Shown here in pieces: positions 11,301-25,912 of a DNA stretch of 64,000 bases (its first letter is position 1; each line of letters begins with the position of its first letter). Both the position numbers and the translations under genes were made by a program. The notes beneath the pieces were generated by a model that made no database searches, had not been told where the DNA came from, and saw only the letters and a program-made list of their open reading frames with translations. The DNA lies in NCBI GenBank assembly GCA_963573385.1, contig CAUYLG010039163.1:62001-126000 (forward strand). Direction: 5' to 3'. This DNA is from Cacajao melanocephalus. Lineage: Eukaryota > Chordata > Mammalia > Primates > Pitheciidae.

Positions 11301-13260
11301 TATCTCATAACCTTTTGAGTTTGAAGATAGGCCTATTTTAGAAGTTAAATTAATGTATTGACAAAAGGTCCTTGGAAATATCAAGTGTTCTCAAAATTGT
11401 ATGTCGGAGAATGATAAACATAGATGCTTATTGTAAGAAGGAAAGCTTAGTTAGATATTACAAAACTTTTGGAGACATTAAAACTACTGGGTCAAAATAT
11501 GGGCTATCGAAGCGTCTCCGTCAACTGAGTAAGCTGTGCTAAGGTTCACTGCTAAAGAGGCATTCTTTAATTAGAAACACCCAGAGTTGTGACATGATTT
11601 ATTAGATGGAGTTAAGGAGGCATTGGAAAACAGCATATAAAGATTTAAATACTTGATGTTACTTTTGTTCATTTGTTGTAGATCACCTCTGTTTTTGACT
11701 CTTAAAAAAATATGCATCAGATGTATGATGAATTGTGTGCACTGGTGTAAACCCTGGGAATAGAACAATGAAAAGATGCAACCATTGCTCATAAGGTTTT
11801 GACCATTTTTTGCTATTTGTAGTATACTTTATTTAAATTAATCCACCAAATCAAATTTAATGCTTGGCCCATCATTTTATTTGCACACATGTCCCATTTT
11901 GATATTGTAAATGTAACTCTCTTTAAGAGAAGAGGGTTGCCTAATTCTTCAGTATAGAGAAAGGTCAATGAAGAATGCATTTTCTATATAGGGCATTAAA
12001 GGATAATTATTAAGAGAAATAGAGAAACCAGGACAGTTCTGAAAATAGTGATAACAATTCTCAGAGTGATGATTTAGTTGGCATCTTGTGTGTTGTTGTG
12101 TTTTTTAATCTCTAAAATATGTTAGCTTCCTTTTAATGGAAACATTTCCAATAGGTTATTCTTTTTCATTTTAATAATGAAAAATCAGATTAACATTATA
12201 AGAGTTTTCTTTACAAATTTCATTTTTTTATTCCATCCATTTATTAACAAACTCCATTTATTTTAGGACCTTCTACATGCCAAGTTATCTTGTTGGTACC
12301 ACAGTGACATTAGTGCATAAAACAGACACAAATCTGCCTCAAGGTGCCTAAACTACAATGGAATTATTACCATGTGAATTGAATGACTTCTGTAACCCAG
12401 AAGAAGATAAGTTAAGGGGTCTACTAATAATATTTATAACCACGTACTCCTAAAAATCTGGAAACATTTTCATTTCCCTGAAAACTGGTAAAAAACCTGA
12501 AGATTATTATTTTGAAAAATTGAATTTTTTTTACTTAGTAATTAGTACTTCTTTTCATTTCTGTAAAAAGTTTTACTGAACTGTCGTTAAAAGCTTCTTA
12601 AATGTAATATTTCCTTTGTCTGTGATTTCAGAGTACATGCTCTTATTTATGCTTTTCAAGAAAATAACTTCTAATTAAACAGCTCATTTCACCTTGTATG
12701 CCTGGTTAACTCCAGGGTAAGCTTGGGAGCAATTACAGATTGAGAAATTTCCATTTGGTTATCAAATTCCAAGATTTCTTTGTCCCAGTGTTAAGACTTG
12801 TTCTTATATTACATTAGTAAGCCATTATTTAGGAGCAGTATGAATATCTTTGCTGAACCATGTTTATACTTTCAGTTTTTGTTTGAGATCATTGTGAAAG
12901 AAAAAAAAATTATAAAACTGAAATTGAGGACACTATCCTAAAGGGCAGGGGCAATATTTTTCACATTTTCTTTAAATTGACACTTAGGTGACAAAATTGA
13001 TAACGAAAAATATTTTATTATCTTTGCAAGTAGAACACTTTCTATTCTTAGATTCTGCCAGGAAAGGCAAAATCATGTTGCCAGTCATAGTAACAATATT
13101 AAATCTTGATATCTGCAACCATCATTTCTACTTCAGTTTTATATATCCTTTTAATCTTTATTTAACTATCTTCTGTTTTACTGTTTTGGTAGTAAAATAT
13201 ATTAATTGTTACACATTTTCTGAAGCTGTTAAGAAAAATAATTATTCATGATACTTGTTA
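8355..13260. other. BRINP3: Alu-free AT-rich intronic stretch
   Basis: Very AT-rich DNA with no recognisable gene. Minus-strand frames at 9194-9484, 9690-9899, 11175-11384 and 11571-11792 are rich in F, I, N, K and Y, as expected from AT-rich chance frames. An L2/MIR-like relic lies at about 12240-12370, and a small CpG-containing segment at 11495-11560. Otherwise I see nothing specific. Confidence 0.6.
12240..12370 (+). repeat. L2/MIR-like relic
   Basis: Contains the decayed string that in L2-type repeats reads 'ttattgagcacctactatgtgccagg...gtgaacaaaacagacaaaaatccctgcc'; here it appears as 'ccatttatttt...ttctacatgccaagtt...cataaaacagacacaaatctgcctcaagg'. Diverged, and the family call is tentative. 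Confidence 0.5.
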
Positions 13261-13264
13261 AAGA

Positions 13265-13700
13265 CTTGTGGGATAGACTATATTCAAGGTGGGCTACTTA
13301 ATAAGATTTGGTAAGTAGAAGAGAGATGTTTCACTCAACTCTGAACACAGCAAGAGAAAGTAGAATTTACAGCCAAGGGACAGGGTGGGGATCAGTCGAT
13401 AGAAAATTACTGAGAATAAACATTAAGCATAAGAGGGGATTTTCGCTAAACTGATCTAATAGGATTCTTGCTAAAGACAGACCAGGGTGGTCAGACATCA
13501 CCTGCAGGATGGTGGAGGATGAGGAACCCAATCAGACATCTAGGTGGATCATATATTAAGGGTGAAGATTCTAATAAAACTGACTTAGCAGGATTCTTGC
13601 TAAAACCGGACAACATAGAGATGAATGCAGATGCTCAGAAGTCAGGGCCTGAGAATTGAGTTAACAGGAGCCTGACCAGAGTTAGGTCCAGGAAAGTCTT
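13265..13700 (+). mobile_element. ERV LTR-like element with internal 128-base-period motif
   Basis: A motif of the form AAACTGA...TAGGATTCTTGCTAAA occurs near 13449 and, as a close variant, near 13577. This tandem arrangement is one I associate with class I endogenous retroviral LTRs. Composition is more GC-rich than the flanks. The open frame at 13468-13659 lies entirely inside it and is not considered a gene. I cannot name the LTR family and see no retroviral coding sequence nearby. Confidence 0.45.
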
Positions 13701-16690
13701 TGTCAAAGCATTCCTATATTTTATTTTAAAATTGGATTTTCCAATCTAATATACTTTCTAAACATCTTTCATTTGAACTTCGTTCTTTAGTGCCTGACAA
13801 ATTTCTTTATGAATTAAAATTAAGTACAGTCTGAATCTTACCATGATATTTTATTATATGATCATTTATGTTGAAACACCATGATATTTTACATTTATCA
13901 GATAACCTAGGTGATTTTTGTATTTGCTGCTCTTAAGATTAATTTCCCCTATGTGCTGGGCAATCTTAAGGAATGGGACTCACGTTCTCTTCATTTTTTA
14001 AATCAGTTCCACCATTAGGTAGTAGCATTTAACTTCCTCTTTATTGGTAGGACAAGACTGTATTGACAGATCAAGTAGGAGATTAGTTTCCTTAGCAGTA
14101 TATACTTCTCAGAGGAATACTAACCCTCATTAAGTTGGAAAACACTTAAAGCTGTAATTCAGAGGCAGTGTATTGCTTGATCAGTTAAAATAAACAAGAA
14201 GAATGATCTGAAACATAGGTTTAGCAGAGTAATATGACTAATAGAATGCATTTCTAAGGTCGTTATTAACTTGTATAACATGATTGAAAACAAGGAAGCT
14301 CAGTTATTTTGAGAAAAAAAGAACAGAGTAATGAAAAGGTGCAATAATAATGCATTTCTAACACATTAATATAATGGCAATCCCCTGCTAGTGTAAGCAA
14401 ATATAATAAGCATCCCTTAAAGATTTATTTTTTAATAAAGTTAAAAAAAATCAGGAGTTCAATTTAGTGCCTGTTCCAAAAAGTTACTGTGCCTCAGATA
14501 ATGTGTTAGGTAGTAAGGGCCCAGGGATTACTAAAACATCATAACTGCCAGCAAATCTCTCATGTGGTCATATGAACGAAGGTGTGAAAAAGGATGACAG
14601 CAGCATATTGTAAAATTTTATAAGATTCATGAATGAAAATCTATCCAGTCTCTACTTACCTTAATAATTTATGGCCTACTTGTTTCAAAAAATTTAAGGT
14701 AGTTATTAATATACCAAGACATTTGTCTTTGAAATTCAAAAGGGATTTCTAATTCAAATAAGCATCCATTTCTGTCATTTCTTAGCCCCTCTTTGGGTAA
14801 ATTGAATTTGCTGTGATGCTTGGAATTAAATACCATTTTACTTTGAGGATTATCATTACTTTTTAGTTTTCTTTAAAAAAAAACAGATTTATTTACTTTT
14901 TGAAAGATGTAATTTTTGTTGTAATTTCCAGAAATATCCAGTGATAATTTGTATTGTTAAATATCAGAATTATTTTATTCCCATTTTTACATGTTATTGT
15001 TTATTTCAACAGAAAACAAAGATAAAGCAATTACTTCTCTATAGTCTTGGCAGAGTACAGAAAAAGAATAGCAAAATCCTACCTGTTTATAGGAAGCATG
15101 GACTACATTGTGTGAAAACCAGTCATGAAGCTACAGCAGTAATACAGTTTAGAGGCAAAGTTGCTAGTGTTGAGCATACAGCATGAGGTGGTCAAGTAAA
15201 ATGGGGGTGAAGAAAAAGTGGTAAATTTTATACGTAGGGGGAAGAATGCACAGAACTTGGGGAGTGATTGGATATGTGCAATGAGTGAGAGGGTAGGTGA
15301 AAGTCATGTTTAGGCTTAAAAATTTGAGTAGACGGAAGTACCATTTAGTGAGATAAGGAAAAAAGAAAAAAGTTTGGAGAATGTTTAGTTTTCATTCTCC
15401 AAATGAAATTTGAGGTATTGTTTTCTAATAGAAATGACCAGAGGCAATATGTTCTGCCTTCCACATGGCCATCCTAAACTGACAGCAAGTTCCTGAGGAT
15501 AGAAGCACTATCTTTATTAAGACCTTCTGTCTCAAAACGTATCGTGATGTTTTGCACATTACAATTGATCAATAAGATTTATTTTTTTATTCTGGTTTTC
15601 TGTATCATTACTTCTACCAAACTGGAATTGAAACAATGAATAAACTATTGTGGAAAAACTATTAAAAATTTATGTTAAAGTATTTTTAAGTCATCTATCA
15701 TTCATTTATTTACACAATTGTATATTTAGCATTCATTTTTTCAGAGCTAGTATTTATTTAAATATATAATAAAAATATTATAGTTATATATAATTATATA
15801 ATAATGCTATACATTTTAAATAGATTCTGGGAGTGCTACATACAAATATTTTATTTTATAATAAAATAATTCTAACATTTATAATTTAATGGATTTAATA
15901 GAATAATACATATCATATTATCTGGAAGAATGTGGCTTTTTAAACAGTTATTTTGAGTATTGGATATTTTACTTTGAAGATTCACAGTTTTACATTTACA
16001 AGCTTCAATATTAATAAGCATTAATGTGAAGGAACTATTTTATAGAGCAGCATAGTGTTTTCTCAAGAAAAGAAATTTAGAGAATGGTTGTAGACGTTGG
16101 ACAAATCAGCCAATTTTCTTTATACCTTTATCCAATACTTAAACATTTATGAGTAGAAAGAGAGAGAGGGAAAGAAAATAAGAGACAGAGATAGAAAACA
16201 TGTTAAAAAACAACAACTGGTGACTCTAGCTGATAGATATATAAGAGTTTACTGCTATTAGTCTTTCAATTTTCTATGGGTTCCACATTATTCAAAATAA
16301 AATTAAATATGCTTGATATGATTTTCTGAAATGACTTTTCATATTCAACTTCTTCAGGAGATTTTAGTTCCTGAGAAAATATTTTTGATATGTAACCAGC
16401 AAAAATCAGTTTAAATGCAAATGTAAAAGAAATAATATAGCTTGCAATGTTAATCATTTAACAAATAGTAATAATTAGCACTGGATATCTAATTAGATTG
16501 TGGACGATAAGACACTGAGGTCTAAAAGATGGGCCGCTATGACATGACCCATCAATCTAAGGGATATTAAGTTTAATTCAATGATTCCTAACATTTTGTT
16601 TATACCTTTGTTGCTTCAGTTCTACTGAAAATTCATTTTTACTATTATGGCAAATATTTTATTTCATATATTTCAATATTTTATGAATTT
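13701..16690. other. BRINP3: AT-rich intronic stretch without recognised genes
   Basis: No gene, Alu or clear repeat. A + strand frame at 14941-15186 has no recognisable motif. Positions 15740-15930 are extremely AT-rich with many short self-complementary TATA/ATTATA strings. Confidence 0.55.

Positions 16691-16691
<1 letters not shown>

Positions 16692-16721
<30 letters not shown>
16692..16721. repeat. (AT)n microsatellite
   Basis: About 14 uninterrupted AT dinucleotides just upstream of an Alu; able to extrude a cruciform and likely length-variable. Confidence 0.95.
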
Positions 16722-16724
<3 letters not shown>

Positions 16725-16746
16725 TATTTTAGATAAAAGTAATGTA

Positions 16747-17039
16747 GGCCAGGCACTGTGGTTCACACCTGTAATCCCAGCACTTTGGGAGGCCGAGGTG
16801 GGTAGATCACGAGGTCAAGAGACCCAGAGGATCCTGGCCAACATGGTGAAACCCTGTCTCTAATAAAAATACAAAAATTAGCCTGGCATGGTGGTGCTCG
16901 CCTGTAGTCCCAGCTACTTGGGAGGCTTAGGCATGAGAATCCCTTGAACCTGAAAGATAGGAGTTGCAGTGAGCTGAGATTGCACCAGTGCACTCCAGCC
17001 TGGGGACAGAGTGAGACTCCGTCTTAAAAAAAAAAAAAA
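16747..17039 (+). mobile_element. Alu SINE, + strand
   Basis: Starts GGCCAGGCACTGTGG, has two monomers, and ends in an A tail. It is flanked by the direct repeat AAAAGTAATGT (16735-16745 and 17036-17046), a clear target-site duplication showing full-length L1-mediated insertion. The minus-strand frame at 16763-16993 is an Alu artefact. Confidence 0.97.
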
Positions 17040-17046
17040 GTAATGT

Positions 17047-18926
<1,880 letters not shown>

Positions 18927-19039
18927 CTGTATCTGACTTTTATAACACTTTGGTAATTACAAAATCATGTGTTTAAGTACAAAAAGTTTGGTTTAATTTT
19001 ACGGTATATAATGCCATGACTTCATACCAGTATAAAATA

Positions 19040-19585
<546 letters not shown>

Positions 19586-21780
19586 TCTTGAGGTTATATA
19601 GCTTAATTTGCTATATTGGTTATTGGATTTGGAGAAAATCTAGTTTCGTTTTCAAAGAACTATTTTCCGAGTTATTTAATAGGATGAAATAATTTTTGTT
19701 TGAATATTTTCAATAATACTCTTGTTCACATTTACATTTAATAATAAGAGAGCTTCATTCAGATGGTATGACTAGAATTTCATTCAATTAAGAAATATAT
19801 CCTTTCAGATGAAATATGTGATATGGACTTAAGTAGTGTGATTGAATAATTTATTCTGTCTTTAAGAAATGAAAAATTACTCATTGAAATTAAAAATATA
19901 TCTTCTAAAAATAATTATTAAATTTTGCCAGTTTGAATGTGTATGATAAGCAAAATAAAAATTGTGTGTATAACAAAGATGAGTAATATTTTTTAGTCAT
20001 AGAATTATTATACTATACTACTACACATAAGAATAATTGCATTTATAAATGTAAGTAAACTATATTTATTTTAAGGTAAATCATATAGTTCTCATAAAAA
20101 ATATGTAAAGATAATTTTTCCAGCAGATTTCAAACCTAGGAGTTGCATCATTTGACAGTGGTACATTTATACAGATAATAGAAAAAAAGTCTAGACTCTT
20201 CAAGCTTCTATTCCAAAATCTTTCTATTATAATATTCTTTCTTAGAGAAAATCATTTTTAAAATGTCTTCATTTTTAAAACTTCCTATGTTGTTTACAAA
20301 AGAAGGTATTCTTCAATCCCCTCAGTGAGAAACTCATATGATTGAGGCGACTCATATAGTATGTCCTTTTAATTTTGTGATACGTGAGAGTATGATTCTG
20401 ATGATCTATTTCACTCATTGTATTACTGTTTTGAGTTACTTCAGAGCTGCAAAATTATTTCCCTATACCTCTCATACAGAAATAGTTTAGGATTAAATTA
20501 TGAATAGTAGGATTATAGTTAAGGAAAGCAAATTAAAACCACCAATGTTCTTATCCAAATACCAGATAAATATGGTAGCTACCATTACTGATACATCTTA
20601 CTTAATACTGTGAATCTTGATTTTTTTTCTAAAGACATTGTGCTGAGTAAGAACCCACCCAAATAAAACTTTCTCAACCATCAGAATCTTTGCACTCTAT
20701 AGTTCTATCTACTATAAATAATACTATTTGAAAAGTTGATGAGAATAGAAAGAAAAATTGAATTCAAATATTTTTAGAATTTTCTGGTGCAGCATACAGA
20801 CATTTCAGCTTTGTATAAAGTTTTGTACATGGGATTATACATCTTATTACTTTTTTCTTTTGAATGGTTATATTACAATGTATGCAGTTTCAACATCTAT
20901 GAATAATCTGCATTAGCTTAATTTACATGCATAGGTTTAGTTTACGTGTGTATAATTTTGGAGGTATGACTATCTTATGAATAAGACAGTTGCACATTTA
21001 AATCTTTAAAGACCCTAGAAATAATTTAATTCTGATTCTGTTTAAATGATCAGAAAAGCAGTTTGTTCCTAACAGAATAATTTAAAAAAAAATTCTGAGA
21101 AAATACACTACTTCTCACATCCACTCTCCCACACACAAATCTATTCATCTATCAACCTGTCCTTCTATTGTCTCTGTCTCACTCTGTGTCTCTCCCTATA
21201 TCTACATCTACATGTATCTATAATAGGTGTACATATACTCACATATATATACATGCATACATACATTTATATATTTATGTATCCTTAAGCCCACAGTTTT
21301 ACTCCTTGTTTATCTAGATTATGGAAATAACTACATGAATATCTCTACTTCATTTTAAAGCATTAACTAAAATCTAAAACAAACTATACAATAAAACTAT
21401 ATCTAGTATTAAAATTTATAACAAAATTTATGAAATATTTGAATATATTAATTATTTGAATCTGTCCAATTTTATAAAACATGCAAGGACAAAAGGAATA
21501 TTAGTTAAAATTTCTGATTGCTTCTCAATTGGCTTTAATTATCCACTGAAGGAAATTGTTATGACTAGGTCAATAAGAATAACAAAATAAGACTCAGTGT
21601 CTTATTTTCCATTAATATAAAAAAGGCATAACATATAAAAGACATACAGCTCTGAAAAAATTATTTTGGTTTGTATCTTATTCTCTTCTGGTAATATTAA
21701 TTTAAAACAATGGTATTAGATTAAAATTTTAAAATTAGCCACCTCAACACCTCAACTGAGAGAAAAGAATCTTCTAGGGG
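19586..21780. other. BRINP3: 3' part of presumed intron 1
   Basis: AT-rich non-coding DNA up to the exon 2 acceptor. A pyrimidine/TA-rich low-complexity tract (CT, TATC and ACAT motifs) spans about 21160-21290. No gene recognised. Confidence 0.6.
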
Positions 21781-21809
21781 CTAACTAATTGCCTGTGTAT
21801 TTTGTCTAG
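21781..21809 (+). other. BRINP3: Branch point and splice acceptor of BRINP3 exon 2
   Basis: CTAAC at 21781-21785 is an optimal branch-point core, with its A 25 bases before the AG at 21808-21809. The tract between is T-rich (TGTGTATTTTGTCTAG). This sets the exon 2 start at 21810. Confidence 0.8.
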
Positions 21810-21859
21810 GTGTTGAGGGAAAGCTAAGAGAATGAAGGCTCTAAATCTGCAGTGGAAGC
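21810..21859 (+). other. BRINP3: BRINP3 exon 2, 5' UTR part
   Basis: Fifty bases between the acceptor and the BRINP3 start codon. An in-frame TAA at 21842-21844 limits the main frame upstream. An ATG at 21832 in a different frame opens a short upstream ORF that overlaps the main start. Confidence 0.8.
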
Positions 21860-21888
21860 ATGATATGGCGAAGCAGAGCTGGTGCTGA
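21832..21888 (+). promoter_or_regulatory. BRINP3: Upstream ORF overlapping the BRINP3 start
   Basis: ATG at 21832 with A at -3 opens an 18-codon frame ([18 protein letters not shown]) that stops at TGA 21886-21888. It is out of frame with BRINP3 and passes over its start codon at 21860. Overlapping uORFs usually lower translation from the main start because ribosomes that use them cannot reinitiate there. The frame is seen directly; the effect is inferred. Confidence 0.6.
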
Positions 21889-22095
21889 ATTGTTCTCTCT
21901 GATGGCTCTATGGGAGTGGATAGCACTGAGTCTTCATTGCTGGGTTTTAGCGGTTGCTGCTGTTTCGGATCAGCATGCCACAAACCCCTTCGACTGGCTC
22001 CTCTCTGATAAGGGACCCTTCCATCGCTCACAGGAATACACAGATTTTGTGGACAGAAGCCGGCAGGGATTTAGCACAAGATACAAGATATACAG
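21860..22095 (+). CDS. BRINP3: BRINP3, first coding exon (residues 1-78 and part of 79)
   Basis: Encodes the N-terminus of BMP/retinoic acid-inducible neural-specific protein 3, recognised directly from the translation ([20 protein letters not shown]... to ...[18 protein letters not shown]). The full human protein is about 766 residues; only about a tenth is here and the rest lies beyond the window. Residues 15-33 are a hydrophobic stretch ending AVAA, a typical cleavable signal peptide, so the protein enters the secretory pathway. The mature part begins near [14 protein letters not shown], a segment shared by the BRINP family. The family MACPF domain begins near the exon end (about residue 74). 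Start chosen: ATG 21860 has A at -3 and lies 3' of an in-frame TAA; a second in-frame Met (residue 15, 21902) could also start a signal peptide. The exon ends at CAG followed by GTATGA (GT at 22096), splitting codon 79 after two bases. BRINP proteins are neural and linked to cell-cycle suppression; expression in this sample is unknown. Confidence 0.96.
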
Positions 22096-22101
22096 GTATG
22101 A
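22096..22101 (+). other. BRINP3: Splice donor of BRINP3 exon 2
   Basis: ATACAG followed by GTATGA is a strong 5' splice site. The reading frame beyond it runs only to a stop at 22136-22138 and leaves the BRINP3 sequence at once, confirming the exon boundary. Confidence 0.9.
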
Positions 22102-23230
22102 AGCAAAGGGAAAGCAATTACAGAAATATCATCCTTGAAGGTTGTGTATAAATAAGTTTCTCTAAGGGAAAGTTTCAGATGGGAAAGCGTTATTATCGGA
22201 AGAGTTGATATTTACCGTGCACCATAGTGATGTTTTCTTGCTATTCAAAAATATTTCCTATAGATGTAATATATTATGATAAAAATAGATAATGGCGACC
22301 ACTTGTATATCACTCCCAAATTTTACTATGTTACACTGCCTTAAAGTAAATGGCAATGTGCTTGGAAGCCAAGTTTCTTGTCTTAAATAGCCAAAATTTT
22401 AAAGTGAATTTTTAAAAATTGCTTTTCCTTTCTACCTTATACCATGCTATGTTACCTTTTTCAGCCTAAATGGAAATGGTATCTTCTACTAGTCACTGAG
22501 AAGTTGAGTCACCTCATCCTTTTTTACCTGAAAGGTAATTGTACGTTCAGAAGCTAAAGGAATCAGCAAGGAAATAAAAAGTAGCAGATAAATAGGACAT
22601 GATAGCAAAGCTCAAAGAAATGGAGGGGATTAAGATATATGATCTTTAACATTTATCAATGTTCTATGTTTAAAATCTAAATAAGTTACATAAAAAGAGT
22701 CATAGATTAAATCCAACACATGTTGCCTGTTCCTGTAATGTCCCTTGAATCCATTAATTAGAAGAGTGTACAAGTGGTTGCCTGATGGATTAGATTGTAT
22801 TGATCTATGCCATGAAGAACATTTTATGTAAAGTTATCACTTCAGTTTGTTTGTTGGTGATCGACTTTTACAATTCCTAGTTATTGGTTTAAGATTTATG
22901 AAGAAGCACATTTGTTTTGTCTTTTTGTGTATTGGTATCTATGTAGATATTCCTTTATAAATATTTTATTTTATGTTGTATGTGCACCAGCGGGCACTAT
23001 GCTTCATGTCTGTGTGTAGTCATTTACACAGCATTATGAGAAATTTATAAATCCTGTCCACAATGTATATTTACAGAAGAGTCTGAGTGTCCTAGACAAG
23101 TTCCATGAAGCATCACGCAATTGTAGCTATGCCTTTTCAAAAATAAAAATCCCTTATTCCATGCAGCCATAGCACTGTCATAAGCCTAATGAAAATGTTT
23201 ACTCTATTTAAAAAAAAAATGAAATGACGA
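22102..23230. other. BRINP3: Start of BRINP3 intron 2
   Basis: AT-rich non-coding DNA without recognised genes or clear repeats. I looked downstream to 64000 for the next expected BRINP3 coding segment (which would begin EFGRWKVNN) and did not find it, so this intron exceeds 41.9 kb. Confidence 0.7.
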
Positions 23231-23520
23231 GGCCAGGTGGGGTGGCTCCCGCCTGTAATCCTAGCACTTCGGGAGGCAGAGGCAGGCAGATCATGAAGTC
23301 AGATCAAGGCCATTCTGGCCAACATGGTGAAACCTCATCTCTACTGAAAAACAAAAATTAGCTGGCCACGGTGGCATGTGCCTGTAGTCCCAGCTATTCG
23401 GGAGGCTGAGGCAGGAGAATCGCTTGAACCCGGGAGGTGGGTGTTTCAGTGAGCCAAGATCGAGCCATTGTACTCAGCCTGGGGGACAGAGGAGACTCCA
23501 TCTCAAAAGAAAAAAAAAAA
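23231..23520 (+). mobile_element. Alu SINE, + strand
   Basis: GGCCAGGTGGGGTGGCTCCCG start, two monomers, A-rich tail ending at 23520. No clear target-site duplication. Confidence 0.95.
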
Positions 23521-23700
23521 TTCTAAAGATTTTCTTTCTGAAATGCGCAGAAATTTTCAATATTTGATGACTCCAGATTCATTCATTCTTCTATGTGTTT
23601 GTTGATTGAGGCAGTTTTTCTTCACAGATTGTGTGAAGCTACCTAAATTTAGGATTATAAGAATGTGTCATATTTTAGCACTGAGCAAGAGGATTTTTAA

Positions 23701-24160
<460 letters not shown>

Positions 24161-24756
24161 GCTTGACATGTTTTTAGAGGTGCTGGGTTGAATGAAAGAG
24201 GCATTATTTGAATCACAGGTGTTAAAGGTAATGAAAAACTTGCTTTGAGGTATATTTGCAAGGCTCATGTATTCTGTTTGGTTTTATGCAACTCTCTTCC
24301 TGAAGACCTTCATTAGCCCTGTGCTGCTTATCCTTCCTATGTCTTTAACTTTGTGGCTTGAATAAACATGTAAGGATATTAAATCTATTTATAAACAGTG
24401 GAGCTAGGTTATAACTTCTTATGAACCCTTTTAAACATTGCAAACAATGCTATGATCATTGACAGTTGCCATAAAATGAACAATATAATTTATTCTTTAC
24501 GGTTCCTTTAGGTAAGATGAGTTTGTCTTTAATATTTATCTTCAAAATATAATTTTAGAGGGTTCATATTTCATTGTTTGCCATAAAATATAGAATTTGT
24601 GAGTACTTAAAACACACAGATGTTAAATTAATGTTTTCCGTATTTAAGTACTTGACTTGGGTTTTTAAAGATTATAATTTCCTAAGGTGATCAGCCCAAT
24701 TCTACTAGTGCTTATTATCACTATCATCACCACATTCATGGGGAACATTGCATTGA

Positions 24757-25001
24757 CCTCTTCCTAACTTCTACCATTCTTTGGTTGACCACATGTGCAA
24801 GTGAATTATGGGAAAATGATGATGATTTTCTTATACTTTTAAAAAATAATAAACAGACATGTCATATTATCAGAACTTGGTGTGCTTCCTCAGACCACTT
24901 ATTGAAAGAACACTCCAAATTTGAGAGTAGGAGACAATTGAGATAAATGCTATGTTCCTTGAAAAAAAATTCTATTTAAAAAATGACTGATAAAAGACAA
25001 T
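24757..25001 (+). repeat. Local direct repeat B, copy 1 (about 245 bp)
   Basis: The segment from CCTCTTCCTAACTTC to TAAAAGACAAT recurs in the same orientation at 25913-26158 with roughly 94% identity by eye. The boundaries are abrupt and the 911 bases between the copies are unrelated. I do not recognise it as a known transposon; a local duplication is the simplest reading. Confidence 0.92.
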
Positions 25002-25890
25002 GCCTTGTTTCTGAAAGGCATTAGTAGCAAATGTAAAACATATTAAATCTGTTAAAATAATTAGGTCAATTTTCTTTCAGTTGTCTTTCTTCATTTCATC
25101 CTCTTCTGCAGCAACATATTTTTACTCTAAATATAGATCAGCAAGGACACAACAATTGAAAATTACTAAAATCATACAGAGCTAAGATTTTTAAAAAATT
25201 TCATCATGTTTGAAAAGGTGTGTTTTTTGTCAACTAATAGGACTTATGTTTGTATTTTTAAACTAGTGTATATTTAAAGACTTTTCAGAGTTTGTTTCTG
25301 AAACTACATTAAGACTTGATGATAGGTGATTAATTTGTGGGTTGGGGTCACTGAGATGGAAGATTTAGAATGAGAATGGTAACACATAACTTGTTATTTG
25401 GTCAAATATTAAGTTAGATTTCCAGCTATTTTTCCCCAATATCCTCAGATTGGTTCTCAAATATAAGAATAAGGCATTTTGAAAATACTGCCTCATTTAA
25501 AAATATAAAGGTACTTCTAAAAGTGTTTTTACTATCAGAAGTGAGCTGTGCCTGGAGAAATTTTATCTGCTTTGTAGCATAGATCAGGAGGACACTGAAA
25601 CCCTTAGTAAGCTGGAGCCTTGTGTTTAAAGTTGTATTCTAGAAAAACTATCCCTCAGGCTGTAAGCCTGCTAGGATATGTATAATTTTCTCCTGGCCAT
25701 GGAAATCTTTATTATTTTAATACATTACAGGATCTCTAGACAAGAGACTCATTTTTTGTTGCTCAAACTTAGATGCAGTTATCCTGAACTACTAATATGA
25801 GTTCTAAGGTCACAGACTGTCAATTTTCATTCCCATAAAATAAACATTTCACATTTGTAAGTCTTCATATGTGATGACTCAAAACAAAAG

Positions 25891-25910
25891 TTTGTTTGTT
25901 TGTTTGTTTT
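25891..25910 (+). repeat. (TTTG)n microsatellite
   Basis: About five TTTG units immediately upstream of copy 2 of direct repeat B. It may have been involved in the duplication junction. Confidence 0.9.
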
Positions 25911-25912
25911 TC

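Noticed and set aside
13468..13659. 63-residue + strand frame
   Set aside because: Lies wholly inside an LTR-like repeat, so it is not an independent gene.
21774..22031. 85-residue minus-strand frame over exon 2
   Set aside because: Antisense shadow of the BRINP3 exon; no recognisable protein.
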